Positions 27,429 to 36,898 are shown, counted from the first letter of the stretch. The stretch: 48,629 nt of DNA from Streptomyces sp. Ru73 (GCF_002920575.1 NZ_PQSQ01000064.1:1-48629); one strand, 5' to 3'. The notes: generated by a model not told the origin, from the sequence alone. Program-made: numbers and translations.

Positions 27429-29087
27429 GTGACAGACGTAGCGAGCCAGGGACCGGCCCCCGGCGACGACCGCCCCGTGCTCACCAACCGTCAGGGCCAC
27501 CCGGTCTACGACAACCAGAACCAGCGGACCGTCGGCGCGCGCGGCCCGGCCACGCTGGAGAACTACCAGTTCCTGGAGAAGATCAGTCACTTCGACCGCG
27601 AGCGCATCCCGGAGCGGGTCGTGCACGCCCGCGGTGTGACCGCGTACGGCTACTTCGAGAGCTACGGCAAGTGGGGCGAGGAACCCATCGGCCGCTACAC
27701 CCGGGCCAAGCTGTTCCAGGAGCCCGGCAAGCGCACCGACGTGGCCGTACGGTTCTCCACCGTCATCGGCGGCCGGGACTCCTCCGAGGCCGCCCGCGAC
27801 CCGCGCGGCTTCGCCGTGAAGTTCTACACCGAGGACGGCAACTGGGACCTGGTCGGCAACAACCTGGGCGTGTTCTTCATCCGGGACGCGATCAAGTTCC
27901 CCGACGTCATCCACGCGCTCAAGCCCGACCCGGTCTCGCACGAGCAGAAGCCCGGCCGGATCTTCGACTTCATGTCGCAGACCCCCGAGTCCATGCACAT
28001 GCTCGTCAACCTCTTCAGCCCGCGCGGCATCCCCGCCGACTACCGCCACATGCAGGGCTTCGGCGTCAACACCTACAAGTGGGTCAACGAGGACGGCCGG
28101 ACCGTCCTGGTCAAGTACCACTGGCTCCCCAAGCTGGGCGTGCGCAGCATGACCGAGGAGGACGCGGCCAACGTCCAGGCCACGGAGCTCGGCCACGCCA
28201 CCAAGGACCTCTACGAGGCGGTCCGGCGCGGCGACTACCCCGAGTGGGAGCTGGTCGTCCAGATGATGGACGACCACGACCACCCCGAGCTGGACTTCGA
28301 CCCGCTGGACGACACCAAGACCTGGCCCGAGCAGGACTTCCCGCCGAAGCCGGTGGGCCGGATGGTGCTCGACCGGATGCCGGACAACTACTTCGCGGAG
28401 AACGAGCAGATCTCCTTCGGCACCGGCGTCCTCGTCGACGGCCTGGACTTCTCCGACGACAAGATGCTGGTCGGACGGACCTTCTCCTACAGCGACACCC
28501 AGCGGTACCGGGTCGGCCCCAACTACCTCCAGCTGCCGGTCAACCGCGCCAAGAACGCCAAGGTGCGCACCAACCAGCGCGACGGCCTCATGGCGTACGA
28601 GCAGGACCAGCACGGGGAGAACCCGGAGGTCAACTACGAGCCGTCGATCACCGGCGGGCTGCACGAGGCGCAGTACCCCACCCACGACGAACAGGGGCCG
28701 GAGATCCACGGCCGGCTCACCCGCAAGCGCATCCCGCGCACCAACGACTACCTCCAGGCCGGCCAGCGGTACTGCCTGATGGAGGACTGGGAGCGGGACG
28801 ACCTGGTGAAGAACTTCATCGACCTGATCTCCCAGGCCGACCGCGCGGTCCAGGAGCGGATGGTGTGGCACTTCCTGCTCGTCGAGAACGACCTCGGCCT
28901 CCGGGTCGGCGAGGGCCTCGGGATCAGCCCGCAGGACGTCGCCCACCTGAAGCCGCTGGCGAGCCAGGACCTGACGGACGAGGACCGCGAGCGGCTGGCC
29001 AGCCTCGGCAAGAACCCGCCGCGTGACGTCTCCGGGCTCACCATGACCCACTGCGTTCCCGACGAGCGGCACGTCGTCACCCGCTGA
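27429..29087 (+). CDS. monofunctional heme catalase
   Basis: A 552-residue catalase with the active-site block RVVHARGVTAYGYFES (distal His), WDLVGNNLGVFFIRD (distal Asn) and the proximal heme-ligand block RTFSYSDTQRYR (Tyr). It decomposes hydrogen peroxide in the cytoplasm. The GTG at 27429 is chosen because GGAA precedes it and MTDVASQGP is the usual kind of N-terminus; the long upstream frame has no homology. It heads a same-strand run (small Cys protein, molybdo-oxidoreductase, ferritin-like, MBL) that may be one stress unit. The 294 bp upstream holds no gene. Confidence 0.95.
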   Translation: MTDVASQGPAPGDDRPVLTNRQGHPVYDNQNQRTVGARGPATLENYQFLEKISHFDRERIPERVVHARGVTAYGYFESYGKWGEEPIGRYTRAKLFQEPGKRTDVAVRFSTVIGGRDSSEAARDPRGFAVKFYTEDGNWDLVGNNLGVFFIRDAIKFPDVIHALKPDPVSHEQKPGRIFDFMSQTPESMHMLVNLFSPRGIPADYRHMQGFGVNTYKWVNEDGRTVLVKYHWLPKLGVRSMTEEDAANVQATELGHATKDLYEAVRRGDYPEWELVVQMMDDHDHPELDFDPLDDTKTWPEQDFPPKPVGRMVLDRMPDNYFAENEQISFGTGVLVDGLDFSDDKMLVGRTFSYSDTQRYRVGPNYLQLPVNRAKNAKVRTNQRDGLMAYEQDQHGENPEVNYEPSITGGLHEAQYPTHDEQGPEIHGRLTRKRIPRTNDYLQAGQRYCLMEDWERDDLVKNFIDLISQADRAVQERMVWHFLLVENDLGLRVGEGLGISPQDVAHLKPLASQDLTDEDRERLASLGKNPPRDVSGLTMTHCVPDERHVVTR

Positions 29088-29102
29088 CGGGCAGCGGCAC
29101 CT

Positions 29103-29411
29103 ATGGCACGCGCGAAACGCTACGCGGTCGCGGCGTCGGGGCAGTGGACGGACGAGGAGGACGGCCGGCGCCGGCTGCCGGCGGGCGAGGTGCACGCCTG
29201 GGAGCAGGGTCTCAACCAGACCGTGTGCGGCCTCTCCCTCAGCCGCTCGCAGCTGGGCCGGTTCCCGCACGTCGGCTGGCCCGACATCCTCCCCGAGTCC
29301 GGGGGAGCCGCCGACCGCGTGCAGCGGGTGTGTCCCCGCTGCGCGTCGGTCGCCGGCCGCCGGGGCGGTGACGCCCGGCCGCGGTGGCACCGCACCCGCC
29401 CCCGGCCCTGA
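29103..29411 (+). CDS. small Cys/Trp-containing conserved protein
   Basis: A 102-residue protein. Conserved-looking features are an N-terminal WTDEEDG strand, WEQGLNQTVCGLSLSRSQLG, FPHVGWPDILP and a C-terminal CPRC pair. The Cys at the TVCG motif plus CPRC could bind zinc. It resembles widespread but uncharacterised Streptomyces proteins. It starts 15 bp after the catalase stop, so it is almost certainly cotranscribed with it. Function unknown. Confidence 0.65.
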   Translation: MARAKRYAVAASGQWTDEEDGRRRLPAGEVHAWEQGLNQTVCGLSLSRSQLGRFPHVGWPDILPESGGAADRVQRVCPRCASVAGRRGGDARPRWHRTRPRP

Positions 29412-29481
29412 CGGCCGCCGGTACCCGGCCGCCGACCTCGGCCACGCCCCGCCCACTTCGTGACACCCGCAGGAGGGGCAC

Positions 29482-31851
29482 GTGACGGACGAGCACAGCA
29501 TCAGCACGGACGACCGCACTGCCGACGTGTGGGGCGAGCGGACACCGTTCGCCGCCGGCGCGCCGTGGCCGAGCCGGGTGGACACGCATCTGACCGTGCC
29601 GGCCGACCGGGTGGAGCGTTGGGTGCCGTCCGCGTGCGTCCTGTGCTCCAACGGCTGCGGGCTGGACATCGCGGTCGCCGACGGGGAGATCGTGGGCGTA
29701 CGCGGCCGGGCCGAGGACCGGGTCAACCACGGCAGGCTCGGGCCGAAGGGCCTGTACGGCTGGCAGGCCAACCGCTCGGCCGACCGGCTCACCCGGCCGC
29801 TGCTGCGCGTCGGCGGCGAGCTGCGGCCGGTGGACTGGGAGACCGCGATGGGAGCGGTGGTCGACCGGTCCAAGGCGGTACTGGCCGAGCACGGGCCGCT
29901 GGCGATGGCGTTCTACACCAGCGGACAGCTCTTCGCCGAGGAGTACTACGCCCAGGCGCTGATCGCCCGCGGCGGCATCGGCACCCCGCACCTGGACGGC
30001 AACACCCGGCTGTGCACGGCGACCGCGGAGTGGGCGCTGATCGAGACGTTCGGCAGCGACGGCGACCCCGGCTCGTACACCGACGTCGACCTGTGCGACA
30101 CACTGCTGCTGGTCGGCCACAACGTCGCGGAGACCCAGACCGTGCTGTGGGCCCGGATGCTGGACCGGCTGCACGGCCCCGACCGGCCCGCGCTGGTCGT
30201 GATCGACCCGCGGCGGACGCCGACGGCGGCCGAGGCGGACGTGCACCTGGCCGTCCGGCCCGGCACGAACGTCGCGGTCCTCAACGCACTCCTGCACGAG
30301 CTGATCAGCAACGACTGGATCGACCGCGCCTTCCTGGACGACCACACGACGGGGTTCGCACAACTGGAGCAGGTCACAGCGGACTACCCGGCCGAGAAGG
30401 CGGCGGAGATCTGCGGAGTGGAAGCCGACCGCATCCGGGAGGCCGCGCGGATCATCGGCACCGGCCGGCGCCTGGTCTCCACCGTGCTGCAGGGCGTCTA
30501 CCAGTCCCACCAGGCCACCGCCGCTGCCGTGCAGGTCAACAACATCAACCTCGTCCGCGGCATGATCGGCAGACCCGGCGCCACGGTCTTCCAGATGAAC
30601 GGCCAGCCCACCGCCGAGAACACCCGCGAGGCCGGCGCCGACGGCTCCCTGCCCGCCTACCTCAACTGGCAGAACGACGACCACGTACAGCGCCTCGCCG
30701 ACGCCTGGAACCTCGACCCGCTCCGCATCCCGCACTGGTCACCGCCCACCCACGCGATGGAGATCTTCCGGTACTGCGAGAACGGCACGATCCGCTTCCT
30801 GTGGGTCACCGGCACCAACCCCGCCGTCTCCCTGCCCGAACTGCATCGCATCCGCAGCATCTACGGCTCCGACCGGCTGTTCCTCGTCGTCTCCGACGCG
30901 TTCCCCACCGAGACCACCGCACTGGCCGACGTGGTGCTGCCCGCCGCGCTCTGGGGCGAGAAGACCGGCTGCTTCACCAACGCCGACCGCACCGTGCATC
31001 TCTCCCACCAGGCCGTCGCACCGCCCGGCGAGGCACGCAGCGACTTCGACACCTTCCTCGACTACGCGCGGCGCATGGACCTCACCGACCGCGACGGCAA
31101 GCCCCTGCTGCCGTGGCACGGGCCCGAGGACGCCTGGACCGACTTCACCGCGCTGACCAGGGGCCGCCCCTGCGACCAGTCGGCCCTCACCTACGACCGG
31201 CTGAGATCCGGCGGCGGCATCCAGTGGCCCTGCACCGACCGGGCGCCCGACGGCACCGAGCGGCTCTACACCGACCACGTCTTCCCGACGGCCGCCGACC
31301 GGTGCGAGGACTACGGGCACGACCTCACCAGCGGCGCCCAGTACGAAGCCGACGACTACAAGGCCCAGGACCCGGCCGGCCGGGCCGTCATCAAGACGGC
31401 CCACTACCTGCCACCGCACGAACAGACCGACGACACCTACCCGTTCCACCTCACCACCGGCCGTACCGTCCACCACTGGCACACCCGCACCAAAACGGCC
31501 CGCAGCCCCGAACTCCAGCGCGCGGCACCGGAGATGTGGGTCGAGCTCCACCCCGAGGACGCCGCACACCTGGGCATCGCCGAGGGCGACCGGGTACGCG
31601 TCGCATCCCGGCGGGGCAGCATCGAAGCACCGGCCCTCCTGCGGGGCCACCGCCGCGGCGTGGTCTTCGCGCCCTTCCACTACGGGTACTTCGACGCCGC
31701 CGACCCCGGCCGGCACCGGCGGGCCGCCAACGAACTCACCCGCACCGAATGGGACCCGGTCTCCAAGCAGCCGATCCTCAAGGTCACGCCCGTAAGCGTC
31801 ACCCCGCTCGGCACCGCCGGCCCCGAGGACACCCCGGAGGGACCGCGATGA
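29482..31851 (+). CDS. molybdopterin-dependent oxidoreductase (NapA/NasC/FDH-like)
   Basis: A 789-residue DMSO-reductase-family protein. The N-terminal FeS site reads C52-x2-C55-x3-C59 (SACVLCSNGCG), but the fourth ligand position is G87 (NHGRLGPKG) instead of Cys. The Mo-ligand Cys is C178 in NTRLCTATA, aligned with the NapA Mo cysteine. Later blocks (WVTGTNPAVS, FPTETTALADVVLPAA, GEKTGCFTNADRTVH) and a C-terminal molydop-binding domain (FHLTTGRTVHHWHTRT) follow. No Tat signal, so cytoplasmic. The stop overlaps the next gene (ATGA). Known relatives reduce nitrate or oxidise formate; which applies here is not clear. Confidence 0.9.
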   Translation: MTDEHSISTDDRTADVWGERTPFAAGAPWPSRVDTHLTVPADRVERWVPSACVLCSNGCGLDIAVADGEIVGVRGRAEDRVNHGRLGPKGLYGWQANRSADRLTRPLLRVGGELRPVDWETAMGAVVDRSKAVLAEHGPLAMAFYTSGQLFAEEYYAQALIARGGIGTPHLDGNTRLCTATAEWALIETFGSDGDPGSYTDVDLCDTLLLVGHNVAETQTVLWARMLDRLHGPDRPALVVIDPRRTPTAAEADVHLAVRPGTNVAVLNALLHELISNDWIDRAFLDDHTTGFAQLEQVTADYPAEKAAEICGVEADRIREAARIIGTGRRLVSTVLQGVYQSHQATAAAVQVNNINLVRGMIGRPGATVFQMNGQPTAENTREAGADGSLPAYLNWQNDDHVQRLADAWNLDPLRIPHWSPPTHAMEIFRYCENGTIRFLWVTGTNPAVSLPELHRIRSIYGSDRLFLVVSDAFPTETTALADVVLPAALWGEKTGCFTNADRTVHLSHQAVAPPGEARSDFDTFLDYARRMDLTDRDGKPLLPWHGPEDAWTDFTALTRGRPCDQSALTYDRLRSGGGIQWPCTDRAPDGTERLYTDHVFPTAADRCEDYGHDLTSGAQYEADDYKAQDPAGRAVIKTAHYLPPHEQTDDTYPFHLTTGRTVHHWHTRTKTARSPELQRAAPEMWVELHPEDAAHLGIAEGDRVRVASRRGSIEAPALLRGHRRGVVFAPFHYGYFDAADPGRHRRAANELTRTEWDPVSKQPILKVTPVSVTPLGTAGPEDTPEGPR

Positions 31852-32342
31852 GCAGCGGCATCACCCTGCTGGTACGGGAGCTGCACCGCGCCGAGACCCA
31901 ACTGGCCGACGCCTTCCGGGCGGTGGCCGAGCGGCAGGCAGCCGACCACGGCACCCACTACCCCTGCCGCACCCTCGCCGACCAGTGCGACCAGCACGCC
32001 CGGCAGATCCGCGACTGGGCGGCCGGACGCTTCGGCGTCACCCTCCACGAACCCCAGCGCCCCGCGCCGCTGACCGCGGCCGTCGGCACCCTGCGCCGCA
32101 CGTCCTCCGAACTCACCGGCCGGCGCCGCGTGTCCGGACTGCTCCTCCTCCGCGACCTGCGCGGGCTGTACGTCAAGGCCGAGCACACCAGCATCCACTG
32201 GGTCATGCTCGGCCAGGCCGCCCAGGCCCTGCGCGACCACGATCTGCTCGGTCACGTCTCCGACTGCCACGAGCAGACCCGCACCCAGGCCAAATGGATC
32301 ACCACCCGCATCAAGGAGGCGGCGCCCCAGGCGCTCCTGTAG
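31848..32342 (+). CDS. ferritin-like helical protein, uncharacterised
   Basis: A 164-residue, almost wholly helical protein. Candidate metal ligands sit one per helix, in ferritin-like fashion: E16 (HRAETQL), D46/H50 (ADQCDQHARQ), E112/H113/H117 (KAEHTSIHWV) and H141/E142 (DCHEQTR). The length fits DUF892/YciE-like four-helix bundles, but the match is by pattern, not clear homology. The ATG overlaps the molybdo-oxidoreductase stop (ATGA), so the two are translationally coupled and probably work together. Confidence 0.6.
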   Translation: MSSGITLLVRELHRAETQLADAFRAVAERQAADHGTHYPCRTLADQCDQHARQIRDWAAGRFGVTLHEPQRPAPLTAAVGTLRRTSSELTGRRRVSGLLLLRDLRGLYVKAEHTSIHWVMLGQAAQALRDHDLLGHVSDCHEQTRTQAKWITTRIKEAAPQALL

Positions 32343-32380
32343 CGGTCCGGCACACCGAAAACCCCGGCGAGAGAAGCCCC

Positions 32381-33229
32381 ATGGCCCACCACGACCCCGA
32401 CGACTCCGTCCGCGTCCACTTCATCGGCAACGCCACCGTACTGATCCGCCACGGCGAGCTGACACTGCTCACCGACCCCAACTTCCTGCACCGCGGACAG
32501 CACGCCTACCTGGGCTACGGCCTGCTCAGCAGGCGTCTGACCGAACCGGCCCTCGACGTACGGGAACTCCCCGGCCACCTCGACGGCGTCGTCCTCTCGC
32601 ACCTGCACGGCGACCACTGGGACCGCACCGCGCGCCGCCACCTCCCCCGCTCCCTGCCGGTGATCACCACACCGCACGCCTCCCGCCGGCTGCAAGGGCT
32701 GCACGGCTTCCACCGGGCGGTGGGACTGCGCACCTGGCAGGACCACACACTCACCCGCGGCGGTGCGCAGGTCCGCATCACCTCCCTGCCCGGCCGGCAC
32801 GCGGGCGGGCCACTGCGCCGGCTGTTGCCCCCGGTGATGGGCAGCCTGCTGGAGTTCGGCCCGGCCGGCGGCGAGGTCCGGCTGCGGCTCTACCTCTCCG
32901 GGGACACCCTGCTCTTCGACGGCCTCGACGAGATCGGCCGCCGCTACCCCGACACCGACCTCGCCGTCCTGCACCTGGGCGGCACCACCCTGCCGGGCGG
33001 CTTCGTCGTGACGATGGACGGCGCCCAGGGCGCTGAGCTGGTACGGCGGCTGCGCCCGCGGCTCGTCCTGCCGGTGCACTACGACGACTACACGGTGTTC
33101 AAGTCGCCACTGCGCGACTTCCTCACCGAGGCCGACGCCCGCGGCCTGGGCGAGCGGATCGTGCACTGCCGCCAGGGCCAGGAGCTGACCCTCACCGCCG
33201 GCGCGCCCCGGGCCATGGTCACCGGCTGA
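32381..33229 (+). CDS. MBL-fold metallo-hydrolase (UlaG/NAPE-PLD-like)
   Basis: A 282-residue protein. The metal site is H74-x-H76-x-D78-H79 (SHLHGDHWD), with later His in PGRHAGG and PVHYDDY and an Asp in LSGDTLLFDG. It starts RVHFIGNATVLIRHG, as in L-ascorbate-6-phosphate lactonase-like and NAPE-PLD-like hydrolases. ATG at 32381, 38 bp after the ferritin-like gene, so it ends the probable catalase/molybdenum operon. Substrate unknown. Confidence 0.88.
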   Translation: MAHHDPDDSVRVHFIGNATVLIRHGELTLLTDPNFLHRGQHAYLGYGLLSRRLTEPALDVRELPGHLDGVVLSHLHGDHWDRTARRHLPRSLPVITTPHASRRLQGLHGFHRAVGLRTWQDHTLTRGGAQVRITSLPGRHAGGPLRRLLPPVMGSLLEFGPAGGEVRLRLYLSGDTLLFDGLDEIGRRYPDTDLAVLHLGGTTLPGGFVVTMDGAQGAELVRRLRPRLVLPVHYDDYTVFKSPLRDFLTEADARGLGERIVHCRQGQELTLTAGAPRAMVTG

Positions 33230-33352
33230 CGACGGCCCCGGGCGCCCCGCACCGGCTGACGGCCCGTCTCCACGCACCGGCCGAAGGCGTCAACTCCCGT
33301 ATCCTGTACGGCACATGGCTCGCACGCCACAACCGTCACCAGGAGACGCAGC

Positions 33353-34336
33353 ATGACGTGTTCGCCCCGCGGGGACGGATCGGCCGGCCCGCACCTCTCC
33401 CGGCGCCGCTTCGGGCAATTCGCCGCCCTCGGGCTCGCCGCCGCAACCGGCACCGGTGCGCTCGGCCTCGCCCCGCCGGCCGCTGCCGCCGGGGACGACG
33501 CGCAGGCACACTACGACCGGGCCCGCAGGCTCGCGGGGAACGACCCGGTGCTGCGCGCGATCGCGGCGGCGCTGACCCCCGGCGTCGAGTTCCCCCGCTC
33601 GCCCACGCGTCCCGCCCCGCTGATGCTCTTCGACAACCTCGCCTTCCTCAGCGCGGGCTGGGTCTCCGCCATGGCGGTGCTGACCCGGGACGGGATCGTG
33701 CTGATCGACGCGCTCACCTCGCCGGAGGAGGCCGAGAACGTCATCGTGCAGGGGCTGCGCACTCTGGGCGCCCGCCCGGAGACGATCGAGTACGTCGTCG
33801 CCACGCACGGCCACGGGGATCACATCGGCGGCGCGCAGTACCTCGCCGACCGCTACGGCACACGCGTGCTGATGACACCGGCCGACTGGGACCTCGTCGC
33901 CCGCACCCGCCCGGACCACGCCCCCGAGCGGGACCTGGACATCACGGACGGACAGCGCCTCACGCTCGGCGGGACGACGATCCGGCTGCACTGCACTCCG
34001 GGGCACACCCCGGGCACCGTCTCCCCGGTCCTCCCGGTACGCACGGGCCGCGAACTCCACACCGCCATGCTGTGGGGCGGCGCCAACCCGCCCGAGACGC
34101 TCCCGGAACTCCGTACCTACCTGGCGTCCCTCCGTACCTTCCGGCACCGGACGCGCCGGGCGGGCGCGGACGTGGAACTCTCCAACCACCCCAACGACCA
34201 CGGCCTCCAGCGCGCCGAGCAGCTCCGCGCCGACCCCACCGGGCCGAACCCGTTCGTCCTCGGCCGCCGGCGCACCGACCGCTACCTCGCGGTGATGGAA
34301 GCCATGCTGCGCGGCCGGATCGCCGACGCGTCCTGA
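33353..34336 (+). CDS. Tat-exported metallo-beta-lactamase-fold protein
   Basis: A 327-residue protein with a twin-arginine signal (SRRRFGQF at 16-23, hydrophobic core to about 46). The MBL motif is H152-x-H154-x-D156-H157 (THGHGDHIGG), then H in CTPGHTPGTV and H in LSNHPNDHG, an arrangement close to subclass B3 enzymes. It could be a beta-lactamase, but many exported MBL proteins of this kind are not. ATG at 33353 with AGGAGA upstream. It has its own promoter region (123 bp) and converges on the tautomerase gene. Confidence 0.85.
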   Translation: MTCSPRGDGSAGPHLSRRRFGQFAALGLAAATGTGALGLAPPAAAAGDDAQAHYDRARRLAGNDPVLRAIAAALTPGVEFPRSPTRPAPLMLFDNLAFLSAGWVSAMAVLTRDGIVLIDALTSPEEAENVIVQGLRTLGARPETIEYVVATHGHGDHIGGAQYLADRYGTRVLMTPADWDLVARTRPDHAPERDLDITDGQRLTLGGTTIRLHCTPGHTPGTVSPVLPVRTGRELHTAMLWGGANPPETLPELRTYLASLRTFRHRTRRAGADVELSNHPNDHGLQRAEQLRADPTGPNPFVLGRRRTDRYLAVMEAMLRGRIADAS

Positions 34337-34339
34337 CCG

Positions 34340-34355
34340 GGTCCCGCCGGGGACC
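34340..34355. terminator. short hairpin between convergent genes
   Basis: GGTCCC (34340-34345) and GGGACC (34350-34355) around GCCG. It follows the MBL gene stop and precedes the end of the tautomerase gene. A short stem, modest evidence. Confidence 0.4.
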
Positions 34356-34372
34356 GCCGCACGGCACCCCGG

Positions 34373-34762
34373 CTAGGCGGACGGCGCGTACTGTGCCTCG
34401 CCGTTGCCCAGGGACCAGTCGGCCGGCCCGTTCTCGGTGAGGGTGACGAAGACATTGCGGGGCTCGGTCCCGGCGTACTCGTGGGCGAGCTCGGCGATCC
34501 TGCGGTACAGGGCGCGCTTCTGGTCCGGGGTGCGTCCGGCGCGCAGCGTGATCGCGACGTACACGATGCCCTCGTCGCGGTGCACGCCGAGGTAGTCGTC
34601 GTAGCGCAGGGTGCTGCGGGTGCCGTCGTGGCCGGTCAGGATCTGGAAGCGGTCGTCGGGCGGGAAGCCGACCGTCTCCACCAGGGCGTCGTGCACGGCG
34701 CGGCCGAGCGCGTCCAGGCGCGCGCTGTCGGTACCCATCGCGTCGATACGGACCAGGGGCAT
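34373..34762 (-). CDS. tautomerase-family protein
   Basis: A 129-residue protein beginning MPLVRIDAMG, so Pro2 becomes the N-terminal catalytic proline. LVETVGFPPDDRFQILTGHD and RTPDQKRALYRRIAELAHEY fit the two beta-alpha-beta halves of a 4-OT/MIF-like protomer, with NVFVTLTENGPADWSLGNGE at the end. ATG at 34762. The natural substrate is unknown. Divergent from an alpha/beta hydrolase gene. Confidence 0.88.
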   Translation of the reverse strand: MPLVRIDAMGTDSARLDALGRAVHDALVETVGFPPDDRFQILTGHDGTRSTLRYDDYLGVHRDEGIVYVAITLRAGRTPDQKRALYRRIAELAHEYAGTEPRNVFVTLTENGPADWSLGNGEAQYAPSA

Positions 34763-34981
34763 GGTGGCGGGTCTCCTTCGGGGCGGGGCAGTGGTGGTCG
34801 GGCGCTGGCGTACATACTAGTAGTTACAGCATGCGGCCGCTGCCGCGGGGACTTCCGCCGTCGGTGTGACGTTTCTCCGCTTGAGGCGCGTGCGTTCGGG
34901 GCAGATGTCGATCACACTGCCGGTACGCGCCGGTGTGCACCGGTACGTTCCGGTGGCTGCGGGAGAGAGGCGAGGTGCGGG

Positions 34982-35701
34982 ATGGCCGGGGAGACGCAGA
35001 CGGGTGGAGCCGGGCCGGCCCTGGTGACGCGGGAGGCCGCCGTACGGACGGTGGAGGCCGCCGTCCTCGTGCTGCACGGCGGGCGCGAGCACGGGCTCGC
35101 CGCGCCCCGGCGCTGGAACCTCGCGGCCGCCCGGATGCGCCCCGTCACCCGGGGAATCGAGCGGGCCACGGCCGGGGACCGGGTGTGCGTGGGGGAGGTG
35201 CGCTACCGCCACCGCGGATGGAACGGCGACCGGGAGGACGCGGCCCAGGACGCCCGGCGCGCGGTGGACGAGCTGGTCGAGCGGGTGGGCGAGGTGCCCG
35301 TCGTGCTGGTCGGGCACTCCATGGGCGGCCGCGCGGCGCTGCGGGCCGCAGCGCACCCGCTGGTCCGCGACGTCGTGGCGCTCGCCCCGTGGTGCCCCGC
35401 CCAGGAACCGGTGGCACACCTGGCCGGCCGCCGCCTCGTCCTCGTGCACGGCGACCGGGACCGTACGACCGACCCGCGCGACACCTGGCGGTTCGCGGCG
35501 CGCGCGGCCGAGGCGGGCGCCCGGCCGTGCGCCGTGACGATGCGGGGCGGCGACCACCCGATGCTGCGCCGGGCCGGTGACTGGCACCGGCTCACCGTCT
35601 CCCTGGTGTCCGGCCTGCTGGGCACGGCCCCGCTGCCGCCGGTGATCGCGGACCGGCTGTCCGGGGGCGACGGGGCGGCCGCGGCACCGCTGGAGTGGTG
35701 A
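34982..35701 (+). CDS. alpha/beta hydrolase (dienelactone-hydrolase-like)
   Basis: A 239-residue protein: VLVLHGG near residue 25, the nucleophile elbow GHSMGG, LAPWCP, LVHGDRDRTTDP (Asp) and RGGDHPML (His). Typical small serine hydrolase, no signal peptide. ATG at 34982 with a GAGG upstream. The gene converges on the GH16 gene. The 219 bp before it hold an ACTAGT-centred AT-rich patch (about 34812-34830) that is the likely divergent promoter zone with the tautomerase gene. Confidence 0.85.
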   Translation: MAGETQTGGAGPALVTREAAVRTVEAAVLVLHGGREHGLAAPRRWNLAAARMRPVTRGIERATAGDRVCVGEVRYRHRGWNGDREDAAQDARRAVDELVERVGEVPVVLVGHSMGGRAALRAAAHPLVRDVVALAPWCPAQEPVAHLAGRRLVLVHGDRDRTTDPRDTWRFAARAAEAGARPCAVTMRGGDHPMLRRAGDWHRLTVSLVSGLLGTAPLPPVIADRLSGGDGAAAAPLEW

Positions 35702-35830
35702 CACGGCGGCAGCGTTGACACGACGGGACGCGCCGCCGCGTACGACTGTTGAAGGCAGCGGTACGCGGCAGCGCGTCACCCGGCCCGTACCACCGGTGCC
35801 GGCGCGGGTGCCGGTGTCGGCCGGATCGGG

Positions 35831-36739
35831 TCACCTGCGGACGGCGCCCGCACTGTTGGCGGTGGAGACCCGTACGTGGTCGACGGCGAGCTGCTGGGGG
35901 AAGGACGTCGACCCGTCGGGGTCGCCGGGCCAGTAGCCGCCGACGGCGAGGTTGAGGATCAGGAAGAAGGGCTTGTTGAAGACCCACTGCTTGCCGCCGA
36001 GGTCGGCGGGGGTGCGGCGCTGGTAGACGTTGCCGTCGACGGACCAGGTGATGGAGTCCGGCGCCCAGTCGATGGCGAAGGTGTGGAAGCCGTCGGCGAA
36101 CGCCTGCCCGTTCGGCAGGGAGTACGGCGCGCCGATGCCGCCGCTGCCGGAGTAGCCCGGGCCGTGGATGGTGCCGTGCACCGTGCCGGGCTCGAAGCCG
36201 ACGTTCTCCATGATGTCGATCTCGCCGCTGTTGGGCCAGCCGACCTGGCCGAGGTCGTTGCCGAGCATCCAGAACGCCGGCCACATGCCCTGCCCGCGCG
36301 GCACCTTCATCCGGGCCTCGACGTGGCCGTACTGCGCGGTGAACTTCCCGGAGGTGTTCAGCCGGGCTGAGGTGTACTCGCACCGGCCGTACCAGCACTG
36401 GTAGTTGCCCGGGTTCTCCTTGCGCGCGGTGATGACCAGCTGGCCCTGGCCGTTCAGGGCGGCGTTGGCGTTGCCGGAGGTGTAGTACTGGCGCTCGTGG
36501 TTGTTGACGTTGTCGCCGGTCTCCAGCTGCCACTTGCTGCCGTCGACGGCCGATCCGGCCGGGCCGTCGAAGTTGTCCTCGAAGGTCGCGGCGTTGGGGG
36601 TGGCGGCGGGTCCGGCGGGTGGGGGCGCCGCGGTGGCGACGCCGGGTGCCCAGCTCAGCGCGGCGGTGAGCGCGACGGCGGCCAGTGCCGTGGTGCGGGT
36701 GGAGCGCCGGTGTCTGCGTAGGGGCACGCGTATGGACAT
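35831..36739 (-). CDS. secreted GH16 endo-beta-1,3-glucanase-like hydrolase
   Basis: A 302-residue protein with a signal peptide (RRHRRSTRTTALAAVALTAA, cut near VATAAPP). The GH16 catalytic motif is E173-I-D175-I-M-E178 (GEIDIMEN), and flanking blocks EARMKVPRGQGMWPAFWMLG and YSLPNGQAFADGFHTFAIDW match laminarinase-type members. No carbohydrate-binding module. The ATG at 36739 has GAGGGAG upstream. It probably hydrolyses beta-1,3- or mixed-linked glucans outside the cell. Three tandem operator repeats upstream suggest sugar-responsive LacI-type control. Confidence 0.92.
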   Translation of the reverse strand: MSIRVPLRRHRRSTRTTALAAVALTAALSWAPGVATAAPPPAGPAATPNAATFEDNFDGPAGSAVDGSKWQLETGDNVNNHERQYYTSGNANAALNGQGQLVITARKENPGNYQCWYGRCEYTSARLNTSGKFTAQYGHVEARMKVPRGQGMWPAFWMLGNDLGQVGWPNSGEIDIMENVGFEPGTVHGTIHGPGYSGSGGIGAPYSLPNGQAFADGFHTFAIDWAPDSITWSVDGNVYQRRTPADLGGKQWVFNKPFFLILNLAVGGYWPGDPDGSTSFPQQLAVDHVRVSTANSAGAVRR

Positions 36740-36898
36740 CTGACTCCCTCGGTGTGTGGGGGCGGGGAGGAGCGACCGCACGGCCGGGCGGGGGTCGGCC
36801 GGGTGAGGGGCGCGAGGCAGCGCCGGCCGGTGCGGGCGGGTGCGGTCCGGTTGGTCCGGACCTTGCCTTCGGGAAGTGAAGCGCCATTGGCGCGACCC

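Noticed and set aside
33353..34336. Calling it a beta-lactamase resistance gene
   Set aside because: The metal motif fits, but fold members have many functions and no lactam-specific residue could be confirmed.
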